Shown: positions 35,218 through 45,889 of the stretch, one piece after another | Layout of the letters: each line of letters opens with the position of its first letter | Position numbering within the stretch: position 1 is the first letter of the stretch | Assembly: GCA_033675545.1 (NCBI GenBank) | Contig: JAWDGP010002181.1 | Location: 1 to 64,000 of the forward strand | Source: Elysia crispata | Taxonomy: Eukaryota > Mollusca > Gastropoda > Plakobranchidae | Reading direction: 5' to 3' | DNA length: 64,000 bases | Translations under genes and position numbers: made by a program | Notes under the pieces: generated by a model | What the model saw: the letters and a program-made list of their open reading frames with translations, nothing else | Databases searched by the model: none | What the model was told of the DNA's origin: nothing

Positions 35218-35728
35218 AAGGATAAGTGTTGTTTTTGTGAAGTTTGCATTTTCTTCAATGTAGAATGTTGTTTTCCCCACTTGTCCTTTCGACCGTAACA
35301 CCATGCTTGTTATTTTACAATAATCGAATAAAATCTAAATGTGTTGCAAAAAAAGTAGATTTTTGTGGCAAAAGCGGTCAATGTTGTTGACCCTATGGTA
35401 TGTCAATTGTAGAAACGCCTCTGCTCCGACGGGTGGCGAGCTAACCGCTTGCGTAAGTGAGGGTCAAGGTCATTGGCTTTGACACTGAGATATACGCAGA
35501 GGCTGCAGTGACATATCAGCAGGAGAGACGGCCAGCTCTACGAGTACCTGTGGGGAAGGGAAACAACGGGAGAGACAGAGTGAGTTCTACCAGTGTCTGG
35601 GGGAAGTGGGATACCGAGATCGGGGGACTTGCAGCTCAGTAACTGTTGACAGGCTCCAAACAGGCAGTCGATGGTGCCGCGTTGTATAATGGGCCAGTGA
35701 GGAGTAATAAGGTTGTGCAAGGAGGTAC

Positions 35729-35730
<2 letters not shown>

Positions 35731-35791
<61 letters not shown>

Positions 35792-35855
35792 ACTAGAGGA
35801 GGGAGGGGGAGAGAGAGCCAGTGGAGGGAGGGGGGAGAGAGAGAGAGAGAGGAAG
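35731..35855. repeat. (GA)n tract with flanking GA/GGA sequence
   Basis: A pure GA run to about 35790 is followed by interrupted GAGA and GGGGGAGA sequence. Confidence 0.97.
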
Positions 35856-36005
35856 AGGAAGAACCAGAACAAAGCCAAAGAATACACTGGTAGAACAAAA
35901 GAGCGAGTAATGAAAAGACACAGACATAAAGAGTGGGTAATGAACTGACATAATTGTAGACAGAATGATATAAAATACATCAGAATTTGGAGGTGAGATG
36001 ACAAT

Positions 36006-36047
<42 letters not shown>

Positions 36048-36048
36048 C

Positions 36049-36085
<37 letters not shown>

Positions 36086-36122
36086 CAGAGAGATAGAAAG
36101 AGAGGCAGACAGACAGACACAG
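36006..36122. repeat. (GA)n followed by (CAGA)n
   Basis: GA units to 36046, then nine to ten CAGA units to about 36084, then mixed copies of the same motifs. Confidence 0.97.
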
Positions 36123-36314
36123 GCAGAGTGTGAAAGAGGAAGAACCGTAATAACAAGAAAGAAATAGTAAAGCAACAATGAGTCGTTTTCATCTTTTTGG
36201 TTTTCCAAATAATATTTATTAGCAATCCTTTTACCGTTACACTTTTTACAATATATACGTGTTGGATTGGGCTAACTTGGTGATTTCTTAAGCTGCTGGT
36301 CCCATCTATTGACA

Positions 36315-36505
36315 CATAAAGTAAGTGTTTCAGGCCTGAACTTCTGACACTCTAAAGGGTCCGAGCCACACACAGGTCGTGTATCCCAGGTGTCTCCCTG
36401 CTATCTATTTTTTTGTTTCCATAGCGTCTAAATCAAACCAACACCCTCGTCTTGTCTCGATTGCTAATCCAAGCACGATACCACTGCGCCAACTGCGCTC
36501 ACGAT
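36315..36505 (-). mobile_element. tRNA-derived SINE remnant
   Basis: The minus strand carries a pol III A box, TGGCGCAGTGG (36481-36491). About 40 bases later comes a mutated B box, GGTTTGATTTA (36429-36439; consensus GGTTCGANTCC). The A-to-B spacing is that of a tRNA, but the sequence does not fold as a complete tRNA, and a non-tRNA body follows. A (GA)n tract abuts the 5' side. The 3' boundary is approximate. Confidence 0.5.
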
Positions 36506-36512
36506 AATATAT

Positions 36513-36514
<2 letters not shown>

Positions 36515-36579
<65 letters not shown>
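36515..36579. repeat. (GA)n tract
   Basis: About 32 uninterrupted GA units immediately 5' of the SINE head. Confidence 0.98.
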
Positions 36580-36584
<5 letters not shown>

Positions 36585-36669
36585 TTAATCCTTTTGAAGA
36601 AACCTCACATTTCCCATGCTCCAGATCCAGTGGGGACTGTTTTCGGCTTTTTCAGCCAGTAACTTGAGA

Positions 36670-37450
36670 GTTTTTGTTCTTGTGTTACCATATCATGAGA
36701 GAAGGGCGTAGACTGATGACTGTGAATCCTCTGGCACCAACCTCATTGAGCGTCACAACAGCTTTCTTGTCGGCATCAAGCTCTCTGGTCAGGTTCAAGT
36801 ATTTCTCTACATTATGCTGTGGGTCTCTCTCATCCTGTTTTCGTATGGACTTGCTGGCTCCACTGGGATCAGCTGATGTGTTGAGGCTGAATGGATCACG
36901 ATATCAAGCTTTAGTGTTGTTTCTTTGATTATACCGCGGTGCCTGTCTCATTGTGGAAGGTGTGCTGGACCGTCCCAGTCGTGAAACCCGTCTTGCAGGT
37001 TTTTTCTCTGATTTGTTGTCCTCACCGACCTTCCGCACCATGCTTAGCGCCTCCCTCTGTTGTGAATATCAATGCATTATTTTCACACTTCAGCTGTGTT
37101 TGTGATCGCGGCAAATTCCGGAAGGACCTTATCATGCCATTATGTGTAGCGCCCAGTATCATCTGTCTGCCATCGGTGAGAGGGCGATTTTGCAAGAGCT
37201 CTAGACATGCGGTCTGTCTGCCTTGGCGTAGCGAACAAGTGGGGTCCTCTTTATTTCCTCACCGTACTAGATATTTGTTGGGGAGCAGGAGATCGTACAT
37301 TAATCAGATAGCAAACCGGTCCGACGATGTGACAGATGCCAGATGTCTATGTGAGGGACATTTTCTGGACATTTTCCCAAATAGTTTATTGCCCCTGTTA
37401 CTGTTGCCGAACAGTTTCCTGGAACCTTCTGGACTCCTCATTCAGCCGTA
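36670..37450 (-). mobile_element. Decayed retroelement coding remnant
   Basis: Minus-strand peptides resemble the region after the reverse transcriptase in widespread invertebrate retroelements: NEIRLNEESRRFQETV, then RWQTDDTGRYT followed by WHDKVLPEFAAITNTAE. Next comes a mostly open stretch starting MVRKVGEDNKSEKK and containing DERDPQHNVEKYLNL and LNEVGARGFTVISLRP. It is clearly broken. The plus-strand 235-codon frame over the same bases ends in a Ser-Leu repeat from the CT tract and is judged a shadow. The element family is uncertain. Confidence 0.4.
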
Positions 37451-37462
37451 TTTCATTGATGA

Positions 37463-37466
<4 letters not shown>

Positions 37467-37549
<83 letters not shown>
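37467..37549. repeat. (CT)n tract
   Basis: About 41 CT units, opposite in polarity to the GA tracts at 35.7-36.6 kb. Confidence 0.98.
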
Positions 37550-37551
<2 letters not shown>

Positions 37552-37797
37552 GTATCTCTCTGTTTTCTATTTTTGACAACTATATTGCTATAGATGACTC
37601 CAGCCCTTTGAGTTTGAGTTTGCCCGAGTACTTCTGTTATCTTTAGGCATTCTTTTGCTTACATTTCCTCAGCACTGCGGTTTTGAACCTGGCTTTCAGC
37701 AAACTTAAAAAGGTACAAATAATTTTGTAAACGTTAGAGCCCTTTTGTTGTTTGATCATATCAATCAACTTGAAACGTAATACATATATGCATATAA

Positions 37798-37853
<56 letters not shown>

Positions 37854-37863
37854 TTGTGTGTGT
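37798..37863. repeat. (TA)n(TG)n microsatellite
   Basis: TA units to about 37838 are followed by TG units. Confidence 0.95.
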
Positions 37864-40200
37864 AACACGTGGGTATAAAAATTCATATCGAAGCACTGAC
37901 CGATAAATTTGTATGAAAGAAAAATATGTTGTTGTTTTTTGTTTTTTTTTTAACTTACTGTGTGTTATTTCTATTTTGCATTTTCGTTATGTAATGAGCC
38001 GTAACTTCTATAGATTTAGTTGTTGTTGTTTTGTTTTGTTTTTTTTTGTTTTTTTTTTTTTTTGTCGTCAAAAAGCTACCGTGTTGTTATTTGAATTTCT
38101 GAAAGCTTGATCTTAGCAAAGTTTCGTTAAAAAGAAAAGAAAGAAAAGGGGAAAAAAGCAATAACACCAAGAGAAAAAAAACGCGGTTTTGTGAAAAACG
38201 CAATTCTATGAAAAGGTTTATAACAAATCTTTGGAGAAGAAAAATCATGTTCATAGCTCAAGATTTATTGAAATAATGCTATCTGAATTTTATTTTTGCA
38301 CTCTAAGTTCCACAAAATAATGTTTTTAGTTTTCAAATCAGGCCATACTACCCACCGATGGCAGACCGACGTATCTGACAAAAACCTGTTTTATAACTTT
38401 TTTTTTTTAATAAACTGACTATTTAAAGTATCATCCAACTTGAGTAAATGGCAGAGCGACGTATCTTCATCGGGACTTTAAGTTTTCTTGTACAATCGAC
38501 GTATCTGAAGTTTTTTATGCTGACCATCGAATGTCTTTTGCATTTTTCCCGAAATGACAAAATCTGTAGATACATCGATTTGCCTTTGGGGGGCAGCATA
38601 GCAAAACATGTATGACGTAACTGATACTTGCCTCTCCCCCCCCCCACACACACACACACTCCTTGCTCCTCCTATTTTTTTTTTTATTTTTTTTGTTACA
38701 CGCCACATTTGTAAAAAAACTTTTTAAGCATGTCGATATTTTTATTTGTCACACGATGTAAATCTCTTGTGTGATAAATCGAGAAGCTGACTGGAATCTG
38801 CGGTGGGACAGGCGATAGGACGCAGAGCTTGTTTTCTCTGTCTTGATTCAAATCGTATGTGTCTCTTCTCACTCTCAATATCTCTTGGCATCAAACTGAT
38901 ATCGTTTTGTACAAACTCAGAACTAAACGCCTTTTGGCTCTTTCTACGCCAGGGAATGGTTTTATGGCTTGAGAGCTTTCTCTCTTGAGAGAAAAAAATC
39001 TCGTAGAAGTCAAAACTATGACTAAGATATTAAGAGTATAGTGTGACTGTTTATCTCATTTAAATCCAGTTTCTTCTCTGTAGCATTTGAAGCCAGTTTT
39101 TTGAGGACATTAAAAATATATTTTATAGGGCAAATAAATGATTGAGTAATAAACCTGGTAGAAATAGAGCAGAATGATTTGATAGTGGCAGGAAGATATT
39201 TTACATTATAGAAATTTTGCATCATTTATTTTTCTTTGAGTGCTATGGGATTTTCTCAAATGGTTTTGAGAAAACATGTTTCGATATGGACTAAAGACTA
39301 TTTCAGGCAAAATATAACCGTTCATTTATGCTAAATATGTAATGGAGTATAAAGATCTATCACTAATTTAAAGAAGCAAATGTGGATTGAAAAATGTTTG
39401 AAAACAGATAAAGCAAGCGGAATCCAAAACTGTGACAAAGAATGTTTGGAGGAGTCTTTTCATTCGGTATCTGTTATTAAAATGAGACAAAGTTCTCACA
39501 ATGCAAGAAATAATCTTTCCACTATTAGTTTAGAAATGGCTATTTGCGAAACGTAAATTCCTCATAATTATTTACAAATGTTTAATTACACAATAAGTAG
39601 GTCTATTGATAGTTCTTTGATAAGTTAGAATTATTAATTTGGGATATTCAACAAATATATGCATGCTATAGCCCCAAGTTCTTATTTTTTAAAGATTTTC
39701 AATGAATTCTTAAAGTTATATATATATATATATATATACACACATAGTTTTAAGATAGTTTGGAGTAATTGATATATGGATATAATAGATGCAACCATTG
39801 CAATTGTTAAGATTTCAATGTGACTAGATACAAAAATAATCAGTTTTACTGATTGCTTTAAGAAATAAGCTTCAGATGGTTTACAATGCTATAAACACAA
39901 CTGTAGTTCTAATAATAATCATTATATTATTACAACCACTCTCAGCGGGTGTCTCTCGTTACACGTGACAAAGTATTGATACAACTTGGTGAAAGCTTAG
40001 ACAGCGAACCATCATTTGTAATGATTCCTGATGTATTAAGTTAGTATACATGTATGCATTTTTTATATTGTTAAAGATCTAACCGTACTTTCTTCGGGCC
40101 TAAAGACATAGGCAGTCACATAACGATAGAGATGAGGCAGATCGAGGAACCTTTTTACAATTCACAATGATTAAAGGAAAATTATACACAGGCAAGATTA
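37864..40200. other. AT-rich intergenic sequence 3' of the FREP gene
   Basis: This holds T-runs, a short (TA)n at 39715-39735 and three scattered copies of 'cgacgtatct' (about 38370-38510). No exon or RNA gene is supported. Confidence 0.5.
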
Positions 40201-40228
40201 CCGGTTGCTTACAGAGTTTTCCCTACTT

Positions 40229-40234
40229 TTTATT
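40229..40234 (-). terminator. Likely polyadenylation signal of FREP (AATAAA)
   Basis: AATAAA on the minus strand, about 200 bases after the FREP stop codon. It is the first canonical hexamer downstream that I noticed. Confidence 0.4.
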
Positions 40235-40433
40235 TCGGATGGTTTCACTTTGAAACGGTTTTTATGATGAAAGTAATAAAGCCTAAAATTTATCTGATAA
40301 CAGTGCCGATGCCAGGAACTATGGCCGAAACTTTTAAGAAAGCTTTTCTTTTGGTGTGTGTACGTGTGGGGGTAAGTTTGGTTATTAGTAGATCTTCCAC
40401 AGAAGAGACTTTTATCTCTAATGTTATCTGTTT

Positions 40434-42106
40434 TCAAGCATCTTTCCGTCTGATCTTCATCTCTGAAAACTCTGGCGTTGAGAATCCATTCCATCCAAGT
40501 GATTTCCACTTTCCATTTAAATTAGAATGATAGCAACTATTGTACCACCAGGCCCCTGTATGACTCTTCGCGCAGTTACTGCTGTATTTGTCGTTGTCCC
40601 TGTCATATGTGCTAAACGACTGACCATTGTGGTAAGCCAGGGAGTTTCCTGCTGTCCCACTGTACGATCCAACAGTGATGGCGTAGTTGTCATCTTCACC
40701 TGCCAGAGAAAAACGGCTGTACAGGGCAAACTTCGACTGACTCGTTTTTTTCAGCTCCACTCTGAGCTCATACTCTCCACTGCTAGTGATGGTGTGGATC
40801 TTCTCGTTCCCGAGCCAGAAGTCATTGTCCAGGGTGCCGAAACCTTCCCTGTAGGAGGCCCAGTTTCTGTAGAAGTCAACAGTCCCTGTGGATCGTCTCT
40901 GGATAACTATCCACCCGCCACCATCGGTGATCGTGTCACAGAGGATTGGTGTGTCCAGGCCAGGGAATTCACTCCTGTATATAACAGGGTAAGGGGTCGA
41001 AACCGGGTGCAGCAGAACAGGTGTGTTTTTCTTGCAACCCTCGGGCATGAAAAAGTCTGTTAAAGCAGATTTCATGTTGCTTACAAGAGAAGAATTGAGT
41101 TCGGATGTAATATTGTTAAGAGCACTAAGAGTATTGGCTACGCTTTTGTTCATAGTGAACTCTAGTCCCTGCCAACTAACGTCCACTTCATCTTTAAAGG
41201 AGATAAAATTGACTTCCATTGTCTCAGTCATATTTCTGTTGCGAGTAAATAGTTCATTTATGCCTCTAGTCACGTTATCAAAAAAATTGTTGTAATTCTC
41301 CATAATATTATTTTGAAAAATTGTGTTGTTGGAACTCAATGACGTGAAAATGGTGGCTGTTTTATTTAAGGTATCATCTGTTTTTTCATACGAGCTGGCA
41401 ACTTTCTCAAAATGACTATCTATTTGAATTTTTATCGTTTTGAGCATTTTTTCTTGTATCGCCTCGCTGTCTATGGCGGACAGTTTAGATTCTAAGTCAC
41501 ATAACTTATCGTCCAGGTCCCGGTACCCTGATAGAGTTTTGTCTTCAAGAGAGTATAATTTCTCCATCAAATCTTTCTTCAGCTCCGTGTACCGAGCCTC
41601 CATAGTCTCGAGTTTGACATCCAGTCGCTCCATGAAGGAGGAAAGTCGCATCACTATCGTCGAGGTGACACCTGAGTCTTGTGCTGTGGCGGTACTCCGA
41701 GCTACTCGCTGGACCAAGCGAGACGAGGTGACCATCTCCTTCCCACTGGCGTCCACTTCTCGAAGCTCACAGATATAGTCTGCCAAACAGTCCGCTTGTT
41801 TTGAGAGTTCCACCCTCAGAGTTGCCTGCCCATCCTTCAGAACTCCATAGAGTTTCATCCCGTCGTAGACCTGTTGTAGGTTGGGTTGTGTGGGAGACAC
41901 AGATGCCAGGCGTCTAGGCTGTACCTGTTCACTTCCACCCGTGTTGCCTGGTCCTGCTGTGGTTGTCCTGAAGAGAGTCATGTTTCTTATAGTGCGAGAG
42001 CCATTCTCCCTGACGCCAAAGCCGCTCTCTTTACAGACCAAAACTCCACAGTGAGCTCTTGGATCAGCGAGGTTCCCTATGTTAGGGGAAATAGTAAATT
42101 CAAGAC
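40434..42106 (-). CDS. Fibrinogen-related protein (FREP), main exon
   Basis: This encodes residues 24-580 of a secreted lectin-like immune protein; gastropod FREPs bind microbial and parasite surfaces in haemolymph. After the signal peptide comes an IgSF-like domain (about 25-165), with Cys in AHCGVLVCKE and DCLADYICEL and the typical LASVSPTQPN segment. Next is a stalk (about 170-375) predicted coiled-coil in its first half, and then a full fibrinogen domain (377-580). The latter shows GGGWIVIQRR, GFGTLDNDFWLGNEKIH, a Ca-site-like DRDND and the NCAKSHTGAWWYNSCYHSNL block, ending MKIRRKDA. Nine N-glycosylation sequons are present, seven of them in the stalk. The frame is uninterrupted. The exon starts after a pyrimidine-rich CCACAG acceptor at 42107-42112, so the in-frame ATG at 42174-42176 is probably intronic. 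It joins exon 1 in phase to give Gly24. Confidence 0.92.
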
Positions 42107-44557
42107 CTGTGGAGAAGCAATGGAAACAAAAGCTGAATGTCACGAACATTTTCTGGAAATATATATTGGTCTTCATTCTTCCCCTAATTCTAAAATCTGC
42201 TCCGCTAATGATTGGCTGAAATATTGGGATATACCATCTTTTATTATCTCACGATAAAAAGCCGATGGAGACAGCCAAAACTAAAAACTGGCTGTGGATA
42301 TTTTTTTGACTATCTTTCGGGGTTTTTTTTTCTTACATTATCTCAACCACATGACGCGCACTGCCTAGTTGAAATGAAAGAAAAGCTTGAAAAATCTCAG
42401 GAAAAAATATATATGTTTTTGGTACCACGGTCAATTTAAGAAATTTGCGCAATCATTAAAGCTAAGAGGCCCATAATACACTAATTGTTTTGTTTAAAAG
42501 CAGGATAAAATGGAGAGAAAAACAAGATATTAAACAAAATGTATAAATATTAAACGTTACCCTTCAAAAAATAAAGGTGAATGCTGTGATGAAATAAAGG
42601 TAGATACTAAGTTATGAATGAATAGAAAAAGGTAATCGGAGAACAAGTTTTTAGCATGAGCTCAAGTAAAGGGTTATATCAAAAAGAAGTTTTGAGCTTC
42701 AACACTGTAGATTACTTTACAAATCGAGAGTACATGTGTGAGTTAAAATATATCATTTTCAAAGGAACGATAGAGCGTGGTGCGGTGCGTGCTCTAGAGT
42801 GGGATAGCGGAACTTTCCGCTCATAATGTGGTTACTTTGAATCGAAGAACCATCATCCTGTTACTCTATCAAAGACAAGAATAGGCCCACTTCTGTCTGA
42901 ATGCTTTCTTTGTTTTTCATTATAAATACTAACTGAAAACCCTGTACTACAAACAGAGCTTTGGTGTAAATCGGCTGAGGCTGGGGTACGTGTGATCCTG
43001 TGTATTTGAAGAGGCTCATTATGGTCTTTGTATCTCTTCTGTTTTCTTACATGATCCAGATAAAATTATTTGCCTCCACCTATCCATCTTTACCTAAAAT
43101 CTAGATGCCTCGATAATTCTTATTCCATACACAAAATTTAGATACAGTGCTTAATTACTTTTAGATTTAAAATCAAAACAAACGGCAACTTTAATTTCTC
43201 TCTCCGCTGTCTCCTCCAAAACCACTCAATGAACAGTGATGAATTTTACTGAATTCTAATCTGTTGAAACCAGTGTCCCACGCGGTACAAATTTAAAAAT
43301 TAAAGAAAAGCTATGGATTGAGGCTAAAAATGCTCTTGAATTTTCATTCTATTCTTTTTGTTATTAATTCATTAAAATCCGTTGCCAAATTTGTTATGAA
43401 AAACCAAGTAACTGACGTTTTTAAAATGAATAATCTTTATATTGTAAATACGAGTGATTATATAAAAAATCCCATGTTTATTTACTATATCAGAGTGATA
43501 AACTGAAATATTAAAAAAAAAAATTAAATGAAATTTGACCTGCTCGAGCTAGAGACAAAAGCGTCATAGAGAACATATCGCTCAGGGCAAGAAATCTGTT
43601 GTGGTTTGATTGGTTACGAACAGTAATATTGTCATCGTCGGCTTTTCTTCCGGAGCTACGGTTGCGAATGTAACCAACACTTTTGCTCCTTTTTCACGCG
43701 CTTAGTACTTCTACACGATTTTTTTTTGCCTCATTAGATATCGACCATAGAAACATTCCCCACCTTTTCATTGTTGAAAAGTTTGCTTGTCTACAGTGCA
43801 GTGGATGTCTGTGATGGATATAAGTCGTATATTTTTTACTATTGTTCTATTTAAAGTACTATTTTTTCCAATGTCATTGTATTTCGCACCTGTTCAATTG
43901 AAAGGGCGACCATGCCAGTTCATGGTAATCGTTTACTTTGTTTTCTGTCTTTACACGATAATGTTTTGTTTCTCTGTTTGGTTTTTCTTTCTGTTTGTAA
44001 TAGGATTGTCGCGCCTCTAGCGTAACTCCCGTGTCTTGTTCTAGATTTATTGTCCTCATAAATTTACAGGTGGTTCTTAACGAAAACGGGATATGGCATA
44101 ATTTAAAAAAAAATATTCATAGGGCCTAAAATCAAATATTGCTTTTTTCCCTTACAAACAGAAAAACAGTTGAAAATTATAATTTGATATAAATGTTTAT
44201 CTTTGGCCATGACACTAATATTTAAACTGTAGGAACCAACCGCAGATAGAATTTGTAAAGTTGTTCAATCTGTTAATTTCTTAGTTATCCAGTTGCATTT
44301 ACAGTCTACAGAGATATATGAATAAAAATGGATGCATCATAATCTATATTTACATTTCTATCAATGAAGAAACACCAACAATAACAAAAAAACAAACAAC
44401 AACAAAAAAGATTAAAAAAAATATTCAAAGCAATAAAAGAAGCCAATAGATCAGGTTAAAACTTTTGGAATTACTTCTTTTTTTTCTTTTTCTCACAGAG
44501 TGACCAAGTCCGGGCGATGAAAAGGTAAAAGAATTTAAAGGTTGAAAGAAGTAATAC

Positions 44558-44577
44558 ACACACACACACACACACAA
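44558..44577. repeat. (AC)n microsatellite
   Basis: About ten AC units in the FREP intron. Confidence 0.9.
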
Positions 44578-45002
44578 AAGCAGTCTAATAAAGTTTAAAC
44601 TTGTTTACAACTACTTCAAATAAAAAAAGAAAAGGCCTTGAATGTAAAAAAGAAATATTAAAAATGTTCGCCCTTTTAAAGGTAAGAATTCCACTGATTC
44701 CAACAAATATTTTTGTAATTCATTTTTTTAGTTTGGTAATTTTGATTTTTTCGAAGTAAGAAATTCGCATATTCAAATATTGGATGACTTTTCTCCTGTC
44801 TGGTTGAATTTTCTAAGAGCCTCTCACAGAAGTTTGGAGCAATGATTCAGTAAAGCGTTGAGGTTATGAGAAATGAATTTCTCAATTGAGTTTTTTCTCT
44901 TCTTCTGTGCATGCACGGTAATCTATACATTTTAAAACTACGAGAAAATGAGCCACGCAAATGCCTGATGTATCACCACAGCTATCACCAGCAACATCAT
45001 CA

Positions 45003-45039
45003 TCAGCAACAACAACAACATCAACAACAACAAAAACAC

Positions 45040-45120
<81 letters not shown>

Positions 45121-45122
45121 GA
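45003..45122. repeat. (AAC)n-rich trinucleotide repeat
   Basis: About 40 CAA/AAC units with some CAT and AAA interruptions, close to the exon 1 donor. Gln-, Thr- and Val/Leu-rich frames here are artefacts. Confidence 0.98.
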
Positions 45123-45202
45123 AAACAATTAGAGTTGCAAACATCAAGCACATTTTAATACCACAGATTCTTTAAAAGAAAATCTCTATACAAACAATTT
45201 AC

Positions 45203-45272
45203 CTGTAGCGGTAGATACACAGACCAACACAGTAAACAGGAAGACTTTGGTGAACATGGCGGCGGGTCCCAT
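45203..45272 (-). CDS. FREP exon 1: signal peptide
   Basis: The 70-base exon reads MGPAAMFTKVFLFTVLVCVS followed by TAT, and one extra base. It ends at a minus-strand GTAAAT donor. Joining ACA-G to GT-CTT at 42106 gives Thr-Gly-Leu-Glu and leaves the frame intact, for a 580-residue precursor. The hydrophobic core and small residues before LEF fit a cleaved secretion signal, as known for gastropod FREPs. A second ATG at the sixth codon could also serve as start. The exon is too short to show up as an ordinary open frame. Confidence 0.85.
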
Positions 45273-45310
45273 CTCAATCGTGGCAGCCTGAACTGGTTCA
45301 CTAGTGCTAA

Positions 45311-45320
45311 ATTTATTATA
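45311..45320 (-). promoter_or_regulatory. TATA-like element upstream of FREP
   Basis: TATAATAAAT on the minus strand lies about 40 bases before the FREP start codon, implying a very short leader. A second candidate, TATATAAG, lies at about 45498-45505 and would give a leader of roughly 200 bases. Which one, if either, is used cannot be told. Confidence 0.3.
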
Positions 45321-45549
45321 AACGATCAGTGTTGGAGTTTTCTCGATACCAATATTATACACTGCGATGAAGTTAAACTAGAAATGAAACACCTGTGTCT
45401 AGGATTAAATGTGTTGAATAATTTTACAAAGATTTTGCATTTGTTGCTAAATCAAAAGCTGCCAAGACGACTTCTGGCTAGAGGTATAGAATGCGTGTCT
45501 TATATAAAGCTTTACTGGGAGCCTGGAAGCGGACTTTCCCACGAGCCAG

Positions 45550-45677
45550 AGATCCTGTTTATGTAAAAAGACAAGAGAAAAACATGATAGGAATCTTGCA
45601 GTAGAATTAACAAAGATCCTGTTTATGTGAAAAGACAAGAGAGAAACTTAACGAGAAGCTTGCAGTAGGAATTCAAA
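45550..45677 (-). repeat. 64-bp tandem duplication in the FREP upstream region
   Basis: 'agatcctgtttatgt' followed by 'aaaagacaagaga', and a later 'cttgcagtag', occur twice 64 bases apart, starting at 45550 and 45614. Position is about 280-400 bases 5' of the FREP start codon, where transcriptional control sites may lie. Confidence 0.85.
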
Positions 45678-45872
45678 GGAAAAAAAAGGTTTATAACTTA
45701 ATGTAGATGCTTGAAGCCAGGTGAACTGATTCTAACAAGAATTTGTCAAAACAGGATGTTTACAAAGTTTTTTTTCATCAGGCTAATAATTCATTCAGGA
45801 TTCCTATAGCTAATATAATAAATATATATCTTTCTATTTTTATACACGCATGTTAATATTCAGGAGTAATGT

Positions 45873-45889
45873 GGGGGGGGGGGGGGGGG
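45873..45889. repeat. Poly-G run (17 G)
   Basis: Isolated homopolymer 5' of the FREP gene. Its exact length may be unreliable. Confidence 0.9.

Larger units (their letters stand above)
42107..45202 (-). other. FREP intron 1 (3.1 kb)
   Basis: It begins GTAAAT and ends TTCTCCACAG on the minus strand, with a strong pyrimidine tract. Inside are (AC)n at 44558-44577 and (AAC)n at 45003-45122. No other exon is supported. An alternative reading would start translation at 42176 with a leader of its own (MKTNIYFQKMFVTFSFCFHC), but the splice evidence is better. Confidence 0.7.

Noticed and set aside
35410-35650. tRNA- or SINE-like sequence 'gggtggcgagctaaccgc'
   Set aside because: It resembles an A box only loosely and no B box follows at the right distance on either strand.
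36939-37646. A 235-codon plus-strand open frame
   Set aside because: Length is unusual, but about 30 codons are Ser-Leu from the CT tract, and the opposite strand of its first half reads better as retroelement debris.
40527-41778. Several plus-strand frames of 90-178 codons
   Set aside because: They lie opposite the intact FREP exon, which has domain support along its full length.
42107-42176. ATG at 42174-42176 as the FREP start with leader MKTNIYFQKMFVTFSFCFHC
   Set aside because: The stretch is a pyrimidine-rich intron end finishing CCACAG, and the upstream exon at 45203-45272 supplies a standard signal peptide in phase. It is kept only as an alternative.
44882-45158. Gln-, Thr-, Val- and Leu-rich frames
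   Set aside because: All cross the (AAC)n repeat in the FREP intron. No start or splice context supports a polyglutamine protein.
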